Part shown: piece after piece, positions 8,526-17,515 of the stretch | How the letters are laid out: every line of letters begins with the position of its first letter | Numbering within the stretch: position 1 is the stretch's first letter | Assembly (NCBI RefSeq): GCF_002752165.1 | Contig: NZ_MOMB01000006.1 | Span: 1-64,000, forward strand | DNA from: Erwinia sp. OLFS4 | Lineage (GTDB): Bacteria > Pseudomonadota > Gammaproteobacteria > Enterobacterales > Enterobacteriaceae | Length of the DNA: 64,000 nt | Direction: 5' to 3' | Notes under the pieces: generated by a model | What the model saw: the letters and a program-made list of their open reading frames with translations, nothing else | What the model was told of the DNA's origin: nothing | Databases searched by the model: none | Made by a program: the position numbers and the translations under genes

Positions 8526-9833
8526 TTATGAAAGCTCCAGCTTTGTTTCGTAATTAATTAGCAGGCTGCATACCAGGTAGATAAAACCACAGACAGAGAA
8601 CAAAATAAGCGCAGCAAAATAGGAGCCGGTGTAGCTGACAACAAAGCCAGTAATAAGCGGAATAATTATACCGCCGACATTAGAGAAAAAATTCATCATT
8701 CCGCCAAGAATACCCGACTGACTGCGAATGGTCAGCGTGCCCGGTAAAGACCAGTACAATCCGAGAAAACGACCAAAAAACAGGGTGGCTGCCAGCAGTG
8801 CAATTGCCAGTTCCGCACTCTGCACATAGGCGACAGACAGAATTGAACAGGAGGCAAAGGCGGCGGAAATTCCCAACAGCGAGCGCATCACCAGATTTTG
8901 CCGCATGCCGCGCGCAAGCAGTTTTTGGGTGATCCAGCCGGCCACATTTTCACCGACAAAACCACAGATATATATTAAAAATGATGCGCCAGCGAGACCT
9001 TTTATATCAAGGCCACGCGCCTGAAAAAGGTACACCGGTCCGAAAGTCAGCAAACCATAAAACAACATATTGGCCGTCATAAAACCGATGGCCATAAACC
9101 AGAATGTGGGATGTTTCAGGAAGCGTTTTACGGGCCCTTTATAGCGGCTGCTTTCACTGTCACTATCTTCCCTGCTGTTTTCTTCATTGATATAGTCCAC
9201 TTCCTGCTTGTTAGCCTGCGGATGCTGTTCCGGGCGGTCGCGAATATATTTATGGATGATCCAGCCGGCACCTGCGGTAATAATAGCAACCGCAATAAAG
9301 GATTCACGCCAGCCCCCCAGCAAACTGATTAGTCCGGCCACAATCAGGCTGCCTACCGCTGCGCCCAGAGTGGAAGAAGAATCCATCAGTACCGCCCCTC
9401 TGGCGCGCTCTTTAACCGGTAACCAGCATGCTGCCAGTTTTGCCCCGGTAGGATATTGTGGCGCCTCTGCCATCCCCAGACCGAGGCGTGCCAGCAGCAT
9501 CATCGTAATATTAAAAGAGAGACCGGTCAGCAGCTGACAGAGTGACCATGCTGTCACCGCCCAGGTCAGCAAGCGGCGCGGGCCAATCTTATCAACCAGC
9601 CAGCCACCGGGGATCTGAAAAAATGCATAGGTCCAGAAAAAGGCGCTGAGCAGAATACCCTGCATATTGGGAGAGATATTAAATTCCTCCACAATCAGCG
9701 GCATACCGATAGATAATGAGATCCTGTCGATATAACTCAGCGCCCCGACAAACAGCAGTAATATAAACATCCGCCAGCGGACAGTCGTCATTCTGGCGGA
9801 GACTACGTCAGTTTTTGCAACAGTATTATCCAT
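8526..9833 (-). CDS. MFS transporter, anion:cation symporter (ACS) type
   Basis: A 435-residue major facilitator with about 12 hydrophobic segments. The N-terminal half resembles hexuronate/glucarate/galactonate-type ACS carriers, with LSYIDRISLS in the first helix, DKIGPRRLL in the loop between helices 2 and 3 and RLGLGMAEAPQYP further on. A charged loop rich in Glu and Ser near residues 210-230 separates the two halves. The frame extends upstream to 9914, but the ATG at 9833 is preceded by GAGGAG and is taken as the start. It is first in an operon with the hydroxy-acid dehydrogenase, so an organic acid anion is the likely cargo. Confidence 0.85.
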   Translation of the reverse strand: MDNTVAKTDVVSARMTTVRWRMFILLLFVGALSYIDRISLSIGMPLIVEEFNISPNMQGILLSAFFWTYAFFQIPGGWLVDKIGPRRLLTWAVTAWSLCQLLTGLSFNITMMLLARLGLGMAEAPQYPTGAKLAACWLPVKERARGAVLMDSSSTLGAAVGSLIVAGLISLLGGWRESFIAVAIITAGAGWIIHKYIRDRPEQHPQANKQEVDYINEENSREDSDSESSRYKGPVKRFLKHPTFWFMAIGFMTANMLFYGLLTFGPVYLFQARGLDIKGLAGASFLIYICGFVGENVAGWITQKLLARGMRQNLVMRSLLGISAAFASCSILSVAYVQSAELAIALLAATLFFGRFLGLYWSLPGTLTIRSQSGILGGMMNFFSNVGGIIIPLITGFVVSYTGSYFAALILFSVCGFIYLVCSLLINYETKLELS

Positions 9834-10306
9834 CACCGGCTCCTCATACATTTGTGCAATATGCGAACATATGTATATTCTTACGCCGCGCCGGATGGAA
9901 GTGATCGCTCTCACACTTTGTCTTAATAGTTACTTTTTGCACTATTTAGTAATATAACTGTGATCAGTAACAACTTTATGCGCGCAGTCTGCCAGCTATA
10001 AAATGTATTCCTTTTGTTCATTTGAACATAAAAGGCCACTGACATGACATCTGTTCAGCGGACGTCACCGCTGCAGACGCCCACGCAGAACAATCCGTGC
10101 TTTGGGCTATAAAGTGCAGCGGGAGAGCGATGAAAATTGCTTATGCCAACGGCTACGAAGGGATACTGGCATCTGCGGCCAGCAACAGAAAAGCCAATGC
10201 TGCGGAAAAGGCATGCCGGCAAGCATCACGATGGTTACCCGGCCAGCGTTATAGCCGCCGGCAGACAGTCGCCACGCCGGTTAAGGGTATTGAACCATCC
10301 GATCCG
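9834..10306. other. Intergenic region with operator-like inverted repeats
   Basis: About 470 bp between the MFS gene and the first AriR-like gene. It contains the inverted repeat TGTTCA-N2-TGAACA at 10015-10028 and a related GAACATA motif near 9866, both plausible regulator sites for the transporter operon. A forward frame beginning ATG at 10130 has no recognisable product and is not called. Confidence 0.4.
10015..10028. promoter_or_regulatory. Inverted repeat, candidate operator of the MFS/dehydrogenase operon
   Basis: The sequence TGTTCATTTGAACA is a perfect 6-bp inverted repeat with a 2-bp centre, flanked by T-rich and A-rich runs. It lies about 185 bp upstream of the MFS start codon. Symmetry of this kind is typical of GntR-, LacI- or TetR-type operators, but no regulator gene lies beside it, so the assignment is an inference. 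Confidence 0.35.
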
Positions 10307-10582
10307 TCAGTGTTTCCGTGCGGCGCTGCTGTGGTGATCAAACAATGAACGGGCATCTGGCAGGCGTTCTGCATGCTGGCGATATGTTTCAATGCTCTCA
10401 TTCACTTCGCGAAGGGCGCGCTGGAGCAGCGCACGCTGCCTGGGAGAAGACGCTGCCAGCGCCATCTGGCTGAGCTGGTCGATCAGCACCTTGCTATCAA
10501 CCGGCCCGCCGGACGTCAGCAGCGTCATTACCGCTTCTCCAATCAGTCTATCAATCTGTTTTTCATCTTCACTTCTGTACAT
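10307..10582 (-). CDS. AriR/YmgB-like biofilm and acid-response regulator (copy 1)
   Basis: A 91-residue protein resembling the YcgZ/YmgA/AriR family of E. coli, small helical proteins that act as connectors of the Rcs pathway and influence biofilm and acid resistance. The matching core is DRLIGEAVMTLLTSGGPVDS followed by a helix ending ALLQRALREVNE, which parallels the dimer-forming helices of AriR. The start at 10582 is chosen because AGGGGG lies just upstream; five further residues are possible at 10597. A second family member lies 150 bp upstream on the same strand. The C-terminal 25 residues extend beyond the family core. Confidence 0.68.
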   Translation of the reverse strand: MYRSEDEKQIDRLIGEAVMTLLTSGGPVDSKVLIDQLSQMALAASSPRQRALLQRALREVNESIETYRQHAERLPDARSLFDHHSSAARKH

Positions 10583-10733
10583 AACCCCCTCTCTCATTGC
10601 CGCTAAAGCTGATCAATCCGGGTACTGCTGGCTGGATAAATAGCCTGTGACACACACTCCGGTTAACCTGCTGGCAACGTTATCGTCAGGCGTGCAGCCC
10701 TTGACACCACGCAAGGCGTCATATCGCGCTCAT

Positions 10734-10982
10734 TCAGCGCTGGCGATCAAACAACAAACCGATAAGCGCATGATAGTGTCCCTCTTCTTCCGGCCCGCCG
10801 GCCAGTTCCAGGCGGCGCAACAGTTTAGTACAAATCGATTTCCGGTTAAGATTTCGCCCATCACGCAGAATTTCAACCACAATCTGCCCCAGCGTTTCCT
10901 GCTGTGATGGCAAACTGGCTTTGCTGAAATAGCGGGCAATAGCCTCTGCGGTACTCAGGTTATAGCCGTTCTGGCGCATCAT
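10734..10982 (-). CDS. AriR/YmgB-like regulator (copy 2)
   Basis: An 82-residue member of the same small family. It has the N-terminal IARYFSKASLPSQQETLG segment, like the YFRSSGN region of AriR, then GQIVVEILRDGRNLNRKSICTK, matching the VTNLMLSGDNVNNKNI helix. AAGGGG lies immediately upstream of the start, which may be the first or second Met. A sigma-70-like promoter is visible at 11025-11052. Paired genes of this family are normal in enterobacteria (ymgA-ariR-ymgC). Function is by analogy only. Confidence 0.68.
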   Translation of the reverse strand: MMRQNGYNLSTAEAIARYFSKASLPSQQETLGQIVVEILRDGRNLNRKSICTKLLRRLELAGGPEEEGHYHALIGLLFDRQR

Positions 10983-11378
10983 GTTACCCCTTCAGTGTCA
11001 GGTGCAGGCGATTGTGCGTGCAAAGTTATACAATTAAAATATAGATGTACAACTAAGGAAATCAAATTTCAGGCAGGGAGGTTTTTGCATAAAGTGCTAT
11101 TGTTAGCCTGCTATAAAATACACAGACAATTCTGACTATCCCTGTCAGCAGCAACCGGCTCCGGCAACACGATTGAAACCGCACTGAAGGCCAGCTGGAT
11201 TACCTGCTGACCGGCCTGATATGCTGATAGCAAATTCAGACAAGTAAGAAATCAGGCAGTAAAAGCGGCACATCGTCCGGTATAACCGGATGCCAGCCGC
11301 TTGTTAGCACCGCGTCGGCAGGAATTAACCATCCGCTGAGCCGCCTGTTTTTGCTGACTGTGCCAACAGAGAACGCTG
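10983..11378. other. Divergent intergenic region before dcuS
   Basis: About 400 bp between the AriR-like gene and dcuS. Apart from the promoter at 11025-11052 I see no RNA gene, repeat or perfect FNR box. The dcuS promoter must lie in the right-hand half but was not identified. Confidence 0.4.
11025..11052 (-). promoter_or_regulatory. Sigma-70-type promoter of the AriR-like pair
   Basis: On the minus strand TTGTAC (-35) and TATAAC (-10) are separated by 16 bp, matching the consensus at 4 of 6 and 5 of 6 positions. The start would fall about 35 bp before the AriR-like gene. No experimental support. Confidence 0.45.
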
Positions 11379-13001
11379 ATGAGACAATCACAATCAATGT
11401 CCGCCATGGCTAAACGTCCGCTGAAATTAAGTACCACCGTCACGCTGATGGTCAGTAGTGTGATCGTGTGCGTATTGTTCAGTGCCCATCTGCTGGACTT
11501 CTGGCAGGCAGGTAACATTACCCGCAACGCGGTACAGGATAAAGCGCTGGCCGTGGCGCGTACCCTGGCGCTACAACCTGAAATACAGCAGGCGCTCAGC
11601 CAGTCACCGCAGCAGAGTCATATTCAATCAATTGCCCGCGCGGTACAGCAACACAATAATCTGCTTTTTGTGGTTATCACCAATATGCAGGGCATGCGTT
11701 ACTCTCATCCAAATCCGCAGCTCATTGGCCAGCATTTTATTGGCGACGATTTAAATCCGGCGCTGGCGGGACAGGAAAATATTTCGATTAACCAGGGTGT
11801 TCTTGACCGGGCGCTGCGGGTTTTTACCCCTGTTTATAATGCACACCATCAGCAGATAGGTGTGGTAGCCGTTGGTATCTCATTAACCCAGCTGGCGGGA
11901 CTGGTCAGCCAGAGTCGCTGGCGTATTGCCGGCACTATCTTATTTGGCATACTGGTGGGCGCCCTTGGCATCCTGTTTCTGGTGCGCTGGCTCAAAAACA
12001 TTCTGTTTGGCCTTGAGCCCTATGAAATATCCAGCCTGTTCGAACAGCGTCAGGCCATGTTGCAATCAATGAAAGAAGGGGTGATTGCCGTTGATCAGCA
12101 CGGTCAGATCACGCTGATCAACCATGCCGCCCACCAGCTGCTTCAGCCACAGGATAACCAGGATGGTACACCGCCGGATGGCCCGTCACCGCTGATTGCC
12201 AGCCTGCATAACGTGCTGGCCAGTGGTGAAGCGTTACGCGATAGGGAAATTGCCTTTAACGGACGCGTACTGTTAGCCAATACCCTGCCGGTTCGTAGTA
12301 AAGACCAGCCTATCGGCGCCATCTGTACCTTCAGGGACAAAACGGAAGTCAGCGAACTGATGCAGCGCCTCAGCGGCATGGTTAACTATATTGATGCCTT
12401 ACGCGAACGCGCCCACGAATTTATGAACAAGCTGCATGTGATTCTTGGCCTGTTGCATATGAAAAATTACGCGCAGCTTGAACAGTATGTAATGACAACC
12501 GCCAGCAATTACCAGAGCGAAATCGGCGCCTTGCTTGGTAAAATTAAGCCAGCGGTCATTGCCGGTTTTATCCTGAGTAAAATGAGTCGTGCTCACGAGC
12601 AGGGGCAGCGCCTGATCCTGAGTGATGCCAGCGGGTTACCGGACGGGGCCGATGAGCGACAAACCAGTACCCTGATTACCGTGCTCGGCAACCTGATCGA
12701 GAATGCGCTGGAAGCACTGGAACACCAGCACGACGGAGAAATTCATCTGTTATTACACTACCAGAATGGCTGGCTGGCCTGTGAAGTCAGCGATGACGGG
12801 CCGGGTATCAGTGCCGAAAATCTGACCCGCATATTTCAACGCGGTTTCTCTTCAAAAGGCGATAACAGGGGCGTTGGCCTCTGGTTAGTACGCCAGCAGA
12901 CAGAAAGCCTCGGAGGGACAGTGAGCGTCGAGTCAGAACCCGGTATATTTACCCAATTCTTAGTGAAACTGCCCTGGAACGGAGGCGATACAACGGCATG
13001 A
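11379..13001 (+). CDS. dcuS: Sensor histidine kinase DcuS (C4-dicarboxylate sensor)
   Basis: A 540-residue membrane kinase (E. coli DcuS has 543) that senses fumarate, succinate, malate and similar acids. Order: TM1 near residues 17-40, periplasmic PAS domain, TM2 near 182-203, cytoplasmic PAS, dimerisation helix with the phosphorylated His346 in ALRERAHEFMNKLH, then an ATPase domain with DDGPGI and GVGLWLV. The ligand residues known in E. coli (Arg107, His110, Arg147, Phe149) are at identical positions in MRYSH and ALRVF, so the same ligand class is expected. It overlaps dcuR by 4 bp and lies beside fumarate metabolism genes. Confidence 0.95.
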   Translation: MRQSQSMSAMAKRPLKLSTTVTLMVSSVIVCVLFSAHLLDFWQAGNITRNAVQDKALAVARTLALQPEIQQALSQSPQQSHIQSIARAVQQHNNLLFVVITNMQGMRYSHPNPQLIGQHFIGDDLNPALAGQENISINQGVLDRALRVFTPVYNAHHQQIGVVAVGISLTQLAGLVSQSRWRIAGTILFGILVGALGILFLVRWLKNILFGLEPYEISSLFEQRQAMLQSMKEGVIAVDQHGQITLINHAAHQLLQPQDNQDGTPPDGPSPLIASLHNVLASGEALRDREIAFNGRVLLANTLPVRSKDQPIGAICTFRDKTEVSELMQRLSGMVNYIDALRERAHEFMNKLHVILGLLHMKNYAQLEQYVMTTASNYQSEIGALLGKIKPAVIAGFILSKMSRAHEQGQRLILSDASGLPDGADERQTSTLITVLGNLIENALEALEHQHDGEIHLLLHYQNGWLACEVSDDGPGISAENLTRIFQRGFSSKGDNRGVGLWLVRQQTESLGGTVSVESEPGIFTQFLVKLPWNGGDTTA

Positions 13002-13714
13002 GTCACGTATTAGTGGTTGACGATGATGCGATGGTTGCGGAGCTGAACCGCTGCTACATTACACAAATCTCCGGCTTCACCTGCTGTGGCGTGGCTTCGA
13101 CCCTGCAGCAAGCCAGGCAATGGCTGCAAGCCCCATGCATAGTCGATCTGGTACTGCTGGATATTTACCTGCATCAGGAGAACGGACTGGATCTGCTGCC
13201 GGAAATTCGCCGCGCCAGCCACGCCATTGATGTCATAATTATCTCTTCCGCCGCTGATGCACAGGCAATTAAAACCGCCATGCACTACGGCGTGGCCGAC
13301 TATCTGATTAAACCGTTCCAGTTTCCACGCTTTGAAGAGGCGCTGCTTAACTGGCGACAAAAAAAGAATCTGATTGATAACCAGCCCTATTACCAGCAAA
13401 CCGAAGTCGATCGATTACTGCATGGCACAGTAGCGGCAACCAGTGACCCGCGCCGACTGCCTAAAGGGCTGACAGTACAAACTCTGCGCACGCTTTGCCA
13501 GTGGATTGATGCCCATCCTGCCTGTGAATTTTCTACCGATGAGCTGGCCAGTGAAGTTGGCATTTCGCGCGTGTCGTGCCGCAAATATCTGATCTGGCTG
13601 GCACAAAATAACATCCTGTTTACCAGTATCCATTATGGCGTGACCGGCCGGCCGGTCTACCGCTACCGTTTACAACCAGAATTTCACATATTGCTAAAAC
13701 AGTATTGCCACTAA
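12998..13714 (+). CDS. dcuR: Response regulator DcuR
   Basis: A 238-residue CitB/DcuR-family regulator. The receiver domain has the acidic pocket VVDDD and phospho-acceptor Asp55 (LVLLDIYL), plus the Lys of DYLIKPFQF. The C-terminal helix-turn-helix is DELASEVGISRVSCRKYL. Partner of DcuS, with which it overlaps (ATGA). DcuR activates C4-dicarboxylate transport, fumarase and fumarate reductase genes in E. coli, and the genes immediately downstream fit that regulon. Its stop codon overlaps the stop of the convergent apbE gene by 3 bp. Confidence 0.93.
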   Translation: MSHVLVVDDDAMVAELNRCYITQISGFTCCGVASTLQQARQWLQAPCIVDLVLLDIYLHQENGLDLLPEIRRASHAIDVIIISSAADAQAIKTAMHYGVADYLIKPFQFPRFEEALLNWRQKKNLIDNQPYYQQTEVDRLLHGTVAATSDPRRLPKGLTVQTLRTLCQWIDAHPACEFSTDELASEVGISRVSCRKYLIWLAQNNILFTSIHYGVTGRPVYRYRLQPEFHILLKQYCH

Positions 13715-14682
13715 AAAAATTCCAGCCGGTAGCGCGGGTCGGTCAGTACAAAATTAAACAGCCGCTGAGAACTGCAAATAATCCGCTGATCGCGGGTCAC
13801 AAAAATAGCGTCAATATCGGGGTATGCCTGCAATAGCTGGCAGCCCTGCGTGCTGCCAAGGCCATACAGCAAGGTGGTGAAAATATCACCGTCCACTGAA
13901 TGTCGGGAAATAACGGTAACGCTCAGTAATTCATTATCCAGCGGATAGCCGGTTAGCGGATCAAGGATATGATGATAATCACGCCCGTCGAAAGTAAAAA
14001 AACGTTCGTATACCCCGGAGGTAACTACCGACATCTCGCGGACCCCGATAGTCCCCAGTAAGGCATCGCGCCCGGCAAAAGGGGTTTGCAAACCAACACA
14101 CCAGTGCGCGTGGCCGGTTGTAGCAGGCACACCGAGAGTCTGCACGTTGCCGCCGAGATTAATCAGCGCTTCAGCTACCCCCTGTTGACGCAGATACTCC
14201 TGTACCCGATCGGCAATCCAGCCCTTGGCAATGGCACCAAGGTCGATTTCCATGCCAGGCTGGCGCAAAAATACCGACTGTGCGGCGTCATCCAGCTCGA
14301 TGTCTCGCGGATCGGTTAACCGTAACAGCCGGGCAATCTCGTGGGCCGCCGGAACGCTGTTGCCCTGAAAACCGATCTTCCAGCATTTAACCAGCGGACC
14401 AATGGCAAAATTAAAGCATCCACCGGGAGTCAGACTGACCTGATGGGCCAGCTTAATCAGCTGATAAACCGGCCGGCTGACGCTAACCGCAGCGCGGCCG
14501 GCCGCCTGATTAATCGCCATGATCTGCGACGGACTGCGGTTAACGGTAAGCAGGTTTTCCAGCTGCTTTATCAGCTGAAATACCCGCCTGGCCAGCGCCT
14601 CATCTGGCTGAAACAGCTTCAGCGCTATCGGCGATCCCAGCAACACCGTTGAGTAATGATAGGCACCCGCCGTTTCAGCCAT
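13711..14682 (-). CDS. apbE: Cytoplasmic ApbE-type FAD:protein FMN transferase
   Basis: A 323-residue flavin transferase that attaches FMN to Thr or Ser in DxxTGAT-type motifs. Family features are present: MEIDLGAIAKGWIADRV, LINLGGNVQTLG, SVVTSGVYERFF and HHILDPLTGYPL. There is no signal peptide or lipobox, unlike the periplasmic ApbE of Rnf/Nqr systems, so it should act in the cytoplasm. It lies 25 bp downstream of the fumarate reductase gene, which carries an exact target motif, so that protein is the likely substrate. The same pairing is known from a Klebsiella soluble fumarate reductase. Confidence 0.9.
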   Translation of the reverse strand: MAETAGAYHYSTVLLGSPIALKLFQPDEALARRVFQLIKQLENLLTVNRSPSQIMAINQAAGRAAVSVSRPVYQLIKLAHQVSLTPGGCFNFAIGPLVKCWKIGFQGNSVPAAHEIARLLRLTDPRDIELDDAAQSVFLRQPGMEIDLGAIAKGWIADRVQEYLRQQGVAEALINLGGNVQTLGVPATTGHAHWCVGLQTPFAGRDALLGTIGVREMSVVTSGVYERFFTFDGRDYHHILDPLTGYPLDNELLSVTVISRHSVDGDIFTTLLYGLGSTQGCQLLQAYPDIDAIFVTRDQRIICSSQRLFNFVLTDPRYRLEFF

Positions 14683-14707
14683 CCGTCACCTGCAGTTGAT
14701 GCATTGC

Positions 14708-17515
14708 TCAGTGCTGCGTACGCACGGCGCTCCCGGCAGCAGCCAGCGCGTAGGCAGCCGCGTTATGCCCGGCTTTAATACCAAAAATGATGATATCCGC
14801 GACGGCATTACCGCCAATACGGTTTGCGCCGTGAATGCCCCCAACCACTTCACCCGCGGCCCAGGCACCGGGGATCACCTGTTTCTGACTATCCAGCACC
14901 GAGGTCTCAACGTTAATCGTTACGCCACCCATTGTGTGATGTACGCCGGGAGCAATGCGAATAGCGTAATAAGGCCCCTGGTTTAACGGCTGTCGTAACG
15001 CCGTTTTACGACCAAAATCGGGGTCATTTTGCTGTTCAACACACTGATTAAAGCGCGCCAGGGTGTTTTCCAGTGCCGCCGCATCCATATTGATTTTTGC
15101 TGCCAGTGCGGCCGGATCGGCCGCACTGATAACAAAACCGCGTCCAATATACTCATCCGCCGCTTTGTTATTCTGCCGGATTTGTTCATCAAAAATAATC
15201 CAGGCGCTTTTTTCCGGTAAGGCAATAATTTGTGCCGACACTTTATCGCGCGTCTCCATTTCATTGAAGAAACGTTGCCCTGCCTGGCTGACAAGAATAG
15301 CGCCACCGCCACGAATTGACTCTGAAATCAGATAGGAAGTGGTCTGTTCTACCGTCGGATGGATCTGGATTTCGCTCATATCAACGGTGCCAGCACCGAT
15401 TTTCTGCAACATAGCGATGCCGCTACCGGTAGCGCCTTTATGATTGGTAGTGACAAAGCCATCCAGTTCCGGACGATACTTCACTACCATTTCGCGGTTA
15501 GCACTGAAACCGCCGGTGGCCACAATCACACTCCGGGCGTGCAGAATACGCGTGTCATTGTATTCATCCACCACTTTCACCCCGCTGACCGCGCCATTTT
15601 CAAACAAAATATCTGCCACTGAGGTTTCCAGTAGTACTTCGATGTTACGGCTATTGAGATTTTTCACCAGGCCGCTTATCAGAAAACCGCCGACCGCAGA
15701 GCGATCGGCCGGGCGATGGGTACGATCGATGCTCATTCCCCCGGTAATAGTGATATCATTCAGCTCAATACCGTGGCTGGCCAGCCACTCTATCGCCTCC
15801 GGTGCCTGTTCGACGAACGCTTTTAACAGCACCGGATTATTTTTAAATTTACCGCCTTTAAGGGTTTCATCATAAAACAGGGATTTGCTGTCTTTAATCC
15901 CTTTTAGCGCCTGAAAACGGGTTTCTGCCGCGTTCATTCCTACCGATGCTTTAATGGTATTACCGCCAATAGTGGGCATTTTTTCGATGACTGCCACGCG
16001 GGCACCATCATCACAGGCCTGAATCGCCGCCGCCAGCCCAGCGCCCCCGCTGCCCACCACCACAACATCGTAAACCACCGGTGCATTGGGATTGCCCCCT
16101 TCGTCAATCACATGCTCTTTACTGGACGTTGCCAGCGCACGTGAAACGGCTTTTTTCAGCGCTTCACTCTGGGTGGTGGCACCGGTAATGGCATCAACGT
16201 GCGGACTGTTAGCAACCAGCATACGGGCACGCAGGCTTTCAAACGTCGCGGTAAAATCAACATCAAGACTATCGTCAGGTACCAGAGAAATATCAGTAAT
16301 ACGGTCGGTATCCAGCGTCACATTGATTTTCAGTTTTAGCGCTTCCGCTTCAACTTTTTCCTGGAATACCCCTGCCTTATATTTACGACCGCTGCTACTC
16401 ATATCGCGAATCATGGCGTCCACCAGCGAGAAGCGCCATAACGGTTCGGGGATGGTTAACGCTTCACGACGGGTACTGTCAATAAACAGTTCAAGCTGCT
16501 CATTGTTGAGAATGCGATCGGCCCAGTCCGGATAGGCAATACACGCCTTACCAATAGCCACCAGGTCATAACCATGCTGCAAGGCCAGTTCAACGTCAGC
16601 TTTGTTAACCACTCCGCCGACACCAATCACCGGCACTTTTGCCAGTGCCGGTGAGCGCTGCGCAATATATTTGTCAATCAGCGGCGTCGGGTCCTGGGTA
16701 TCAACAATTGACGGACGCAATAATGCCCCGACAGAAAAGTGCACATAATCAAGCCCACGCGCCGCCAGCTTCTCTAACAGATAAAGGGTATCCTCAAAAC
16801 GGATACCCGGTACTTCAATCTCTTCGGGAGAGAAGCGATAGCCAATAATAAAGGAGTCATGGGCAAAGCGGTCGGCCATCTGGTGCGTAATTTCCAGCAC
16901 CGCCAGCGGAAAACGGGCGCGGTTTTCCCGGCTTCCTCCCCATTTATCGTCACGCTGATTGGAATTTGGCGAGTAAAACTGTTGAATCAGGTAGGTATTG
17001 GCTCCGTGGATCTCAACGCCATCAAAGCCGGCTTTAATGGCACGGTTAACCGCATCACCAAATTTAGTGATCATCACATCAACGTCTTCCGCACTCAGCG
17101 CCTGCGGCGTAGTTGCTCCTTCACGCGGCGCAGCAATGGCGCTGGGTGCCACCGGGGTTTTACCACCAATCAGGGCCGGCTCCACCATGCGCCCACCATG
17201 ATAAATTTGCAGTATTGCCTTTGATCCTCTGGATTTAATAGCGTCAGCAATTTTTGCCAGACCCGGTATTTTGTTATCGCTGTCGATGGCAATGGCGCCG
17301 GGAAAAGCAGGCCCTTTATTGTCGATATAGCAGCATTCCACAATTACCGTACCAATACTGCCTGCGCGCACGCGGTAGTACTCCACCAGCTCACTGGTAA
17401 CGGTGCCATCATAAAAGCCGGTACAGGTGGTCATCGGTGCCATCACCAGACGATTTTTCAGCACGGCCCCTTCAGGCAGGGTGAGCGGTTCCAGAATCGG
17501 CGTAATTTTACTCAT
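14708..17515 (-). CDS. Soluble NADH:fumarate oxidoreductase (OYE + FMN_bind + FAD_binding_2)
   Basis: A 935-residue three-domain flavoprotein. Residues 1-370 form an old-yellow-enzyme-type NADH:flavin oxidoreductase barrel with HGANTYLIQQF near 170. Residues 380-455 form an FMN_bind domain with the flavinylation motif DAITGAT, Thr447 being the expected attachment site. Residues 480-930 form a fumarate reductase flavoprotein domain with the dinucleotide loop VVVGSGGAGLAAA and the RPADRSAVGG and HHTMGGV segments. This matches the cytoplasmic NADH:fumarate reductase described in Klebsiella. It would re-oxidise NADH with fumarate without quinones or membrane. It has no signal peptide and no heme motif. 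Urocanate or another enoate is an alternative substrate. Confidence 0.88.
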   Translation of the reverse strand: MSKITPILEPLTLPEGAVLKNRLVMAPMTTCTGFYDGTVTSELVEYYRVRAGSIGTVIVECCYIDNKGPAFPGAIAIDSDNKIPGLAKIADAIKSRGSKAILQIYHGGRMVEPALIGGKTPVAPSAIAAPREGATTPQALSAEDVDVMITKFGDAVNRAIKAGFDGVEIHGANTYLIQQFYSPNSNQRDDKWGGSRENRARFPLAVLEITHQMADRFAHDSFIIGYRFSPEEIEVPGIRFEDTLYLLEKLAARGLDYVHFSVGALLRPSIVDTQDPTPLIDKYIAQRSPALAKVPVIGVGGVVNKADVELALQHGYDLVAIGKACIAYPDWADRILNNEQLELFIDSTRREALTIPEPLWRFSLVDAMIRDMSSSGRKYKAGVFQEKVEAEALKLKINVTLDTDRITDISLVPDDSLDVDFTATFESLRARMLVANSPHVDAITGATTQSEALKKAVSRALATSSKEHVIDEGGNPNAPVVYDVVVVGSGGAGLAAAIQACDDGARVAVIEKMPTIGGNTIKASVGMNAAETRFQALKGIKDSKSLFYDETLKGGKFKNNPVLLKAFVEQAPEAIEWLASHGIELNDITITGGMSIDRTHRPADRSAVGGFLISGLVKNLNSRNIEVLLETSVADILFENGAVSGVKVVDEYNDTRILHARSVIVATGGFSANREMVVKYRPELDGFVTTNHKGATGSGIAMLQKIGAGTVDMSEIQIHPTVEQTTSYLISESIRGGGAILVSQAGQRFFNEMETRDKVSAQIIALPEKSAWIIFDEQIRQNNKAADEYIGRGFVISAADPAALAAKINMDAAALENTLARFNQCVEQQNDPDFGRKTALRQPLNQGPYYAIRIAPGVHHTMGGVTINVETSVLDSQKQVIPGAWAAGEVVGGIHGANRIGGNAVADIIIFGIKAGHNAAAYALAAAGSAVRTQH

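Noticed and set aside
10130-10348. Forward frame beginning MKIAYANGYEG upstream of the AriR-like gene
   Set aside because: The start faintly recalls RpiB-type proteins but similarity stops after a few residues, and its end is antisense to the AriR-like gene.
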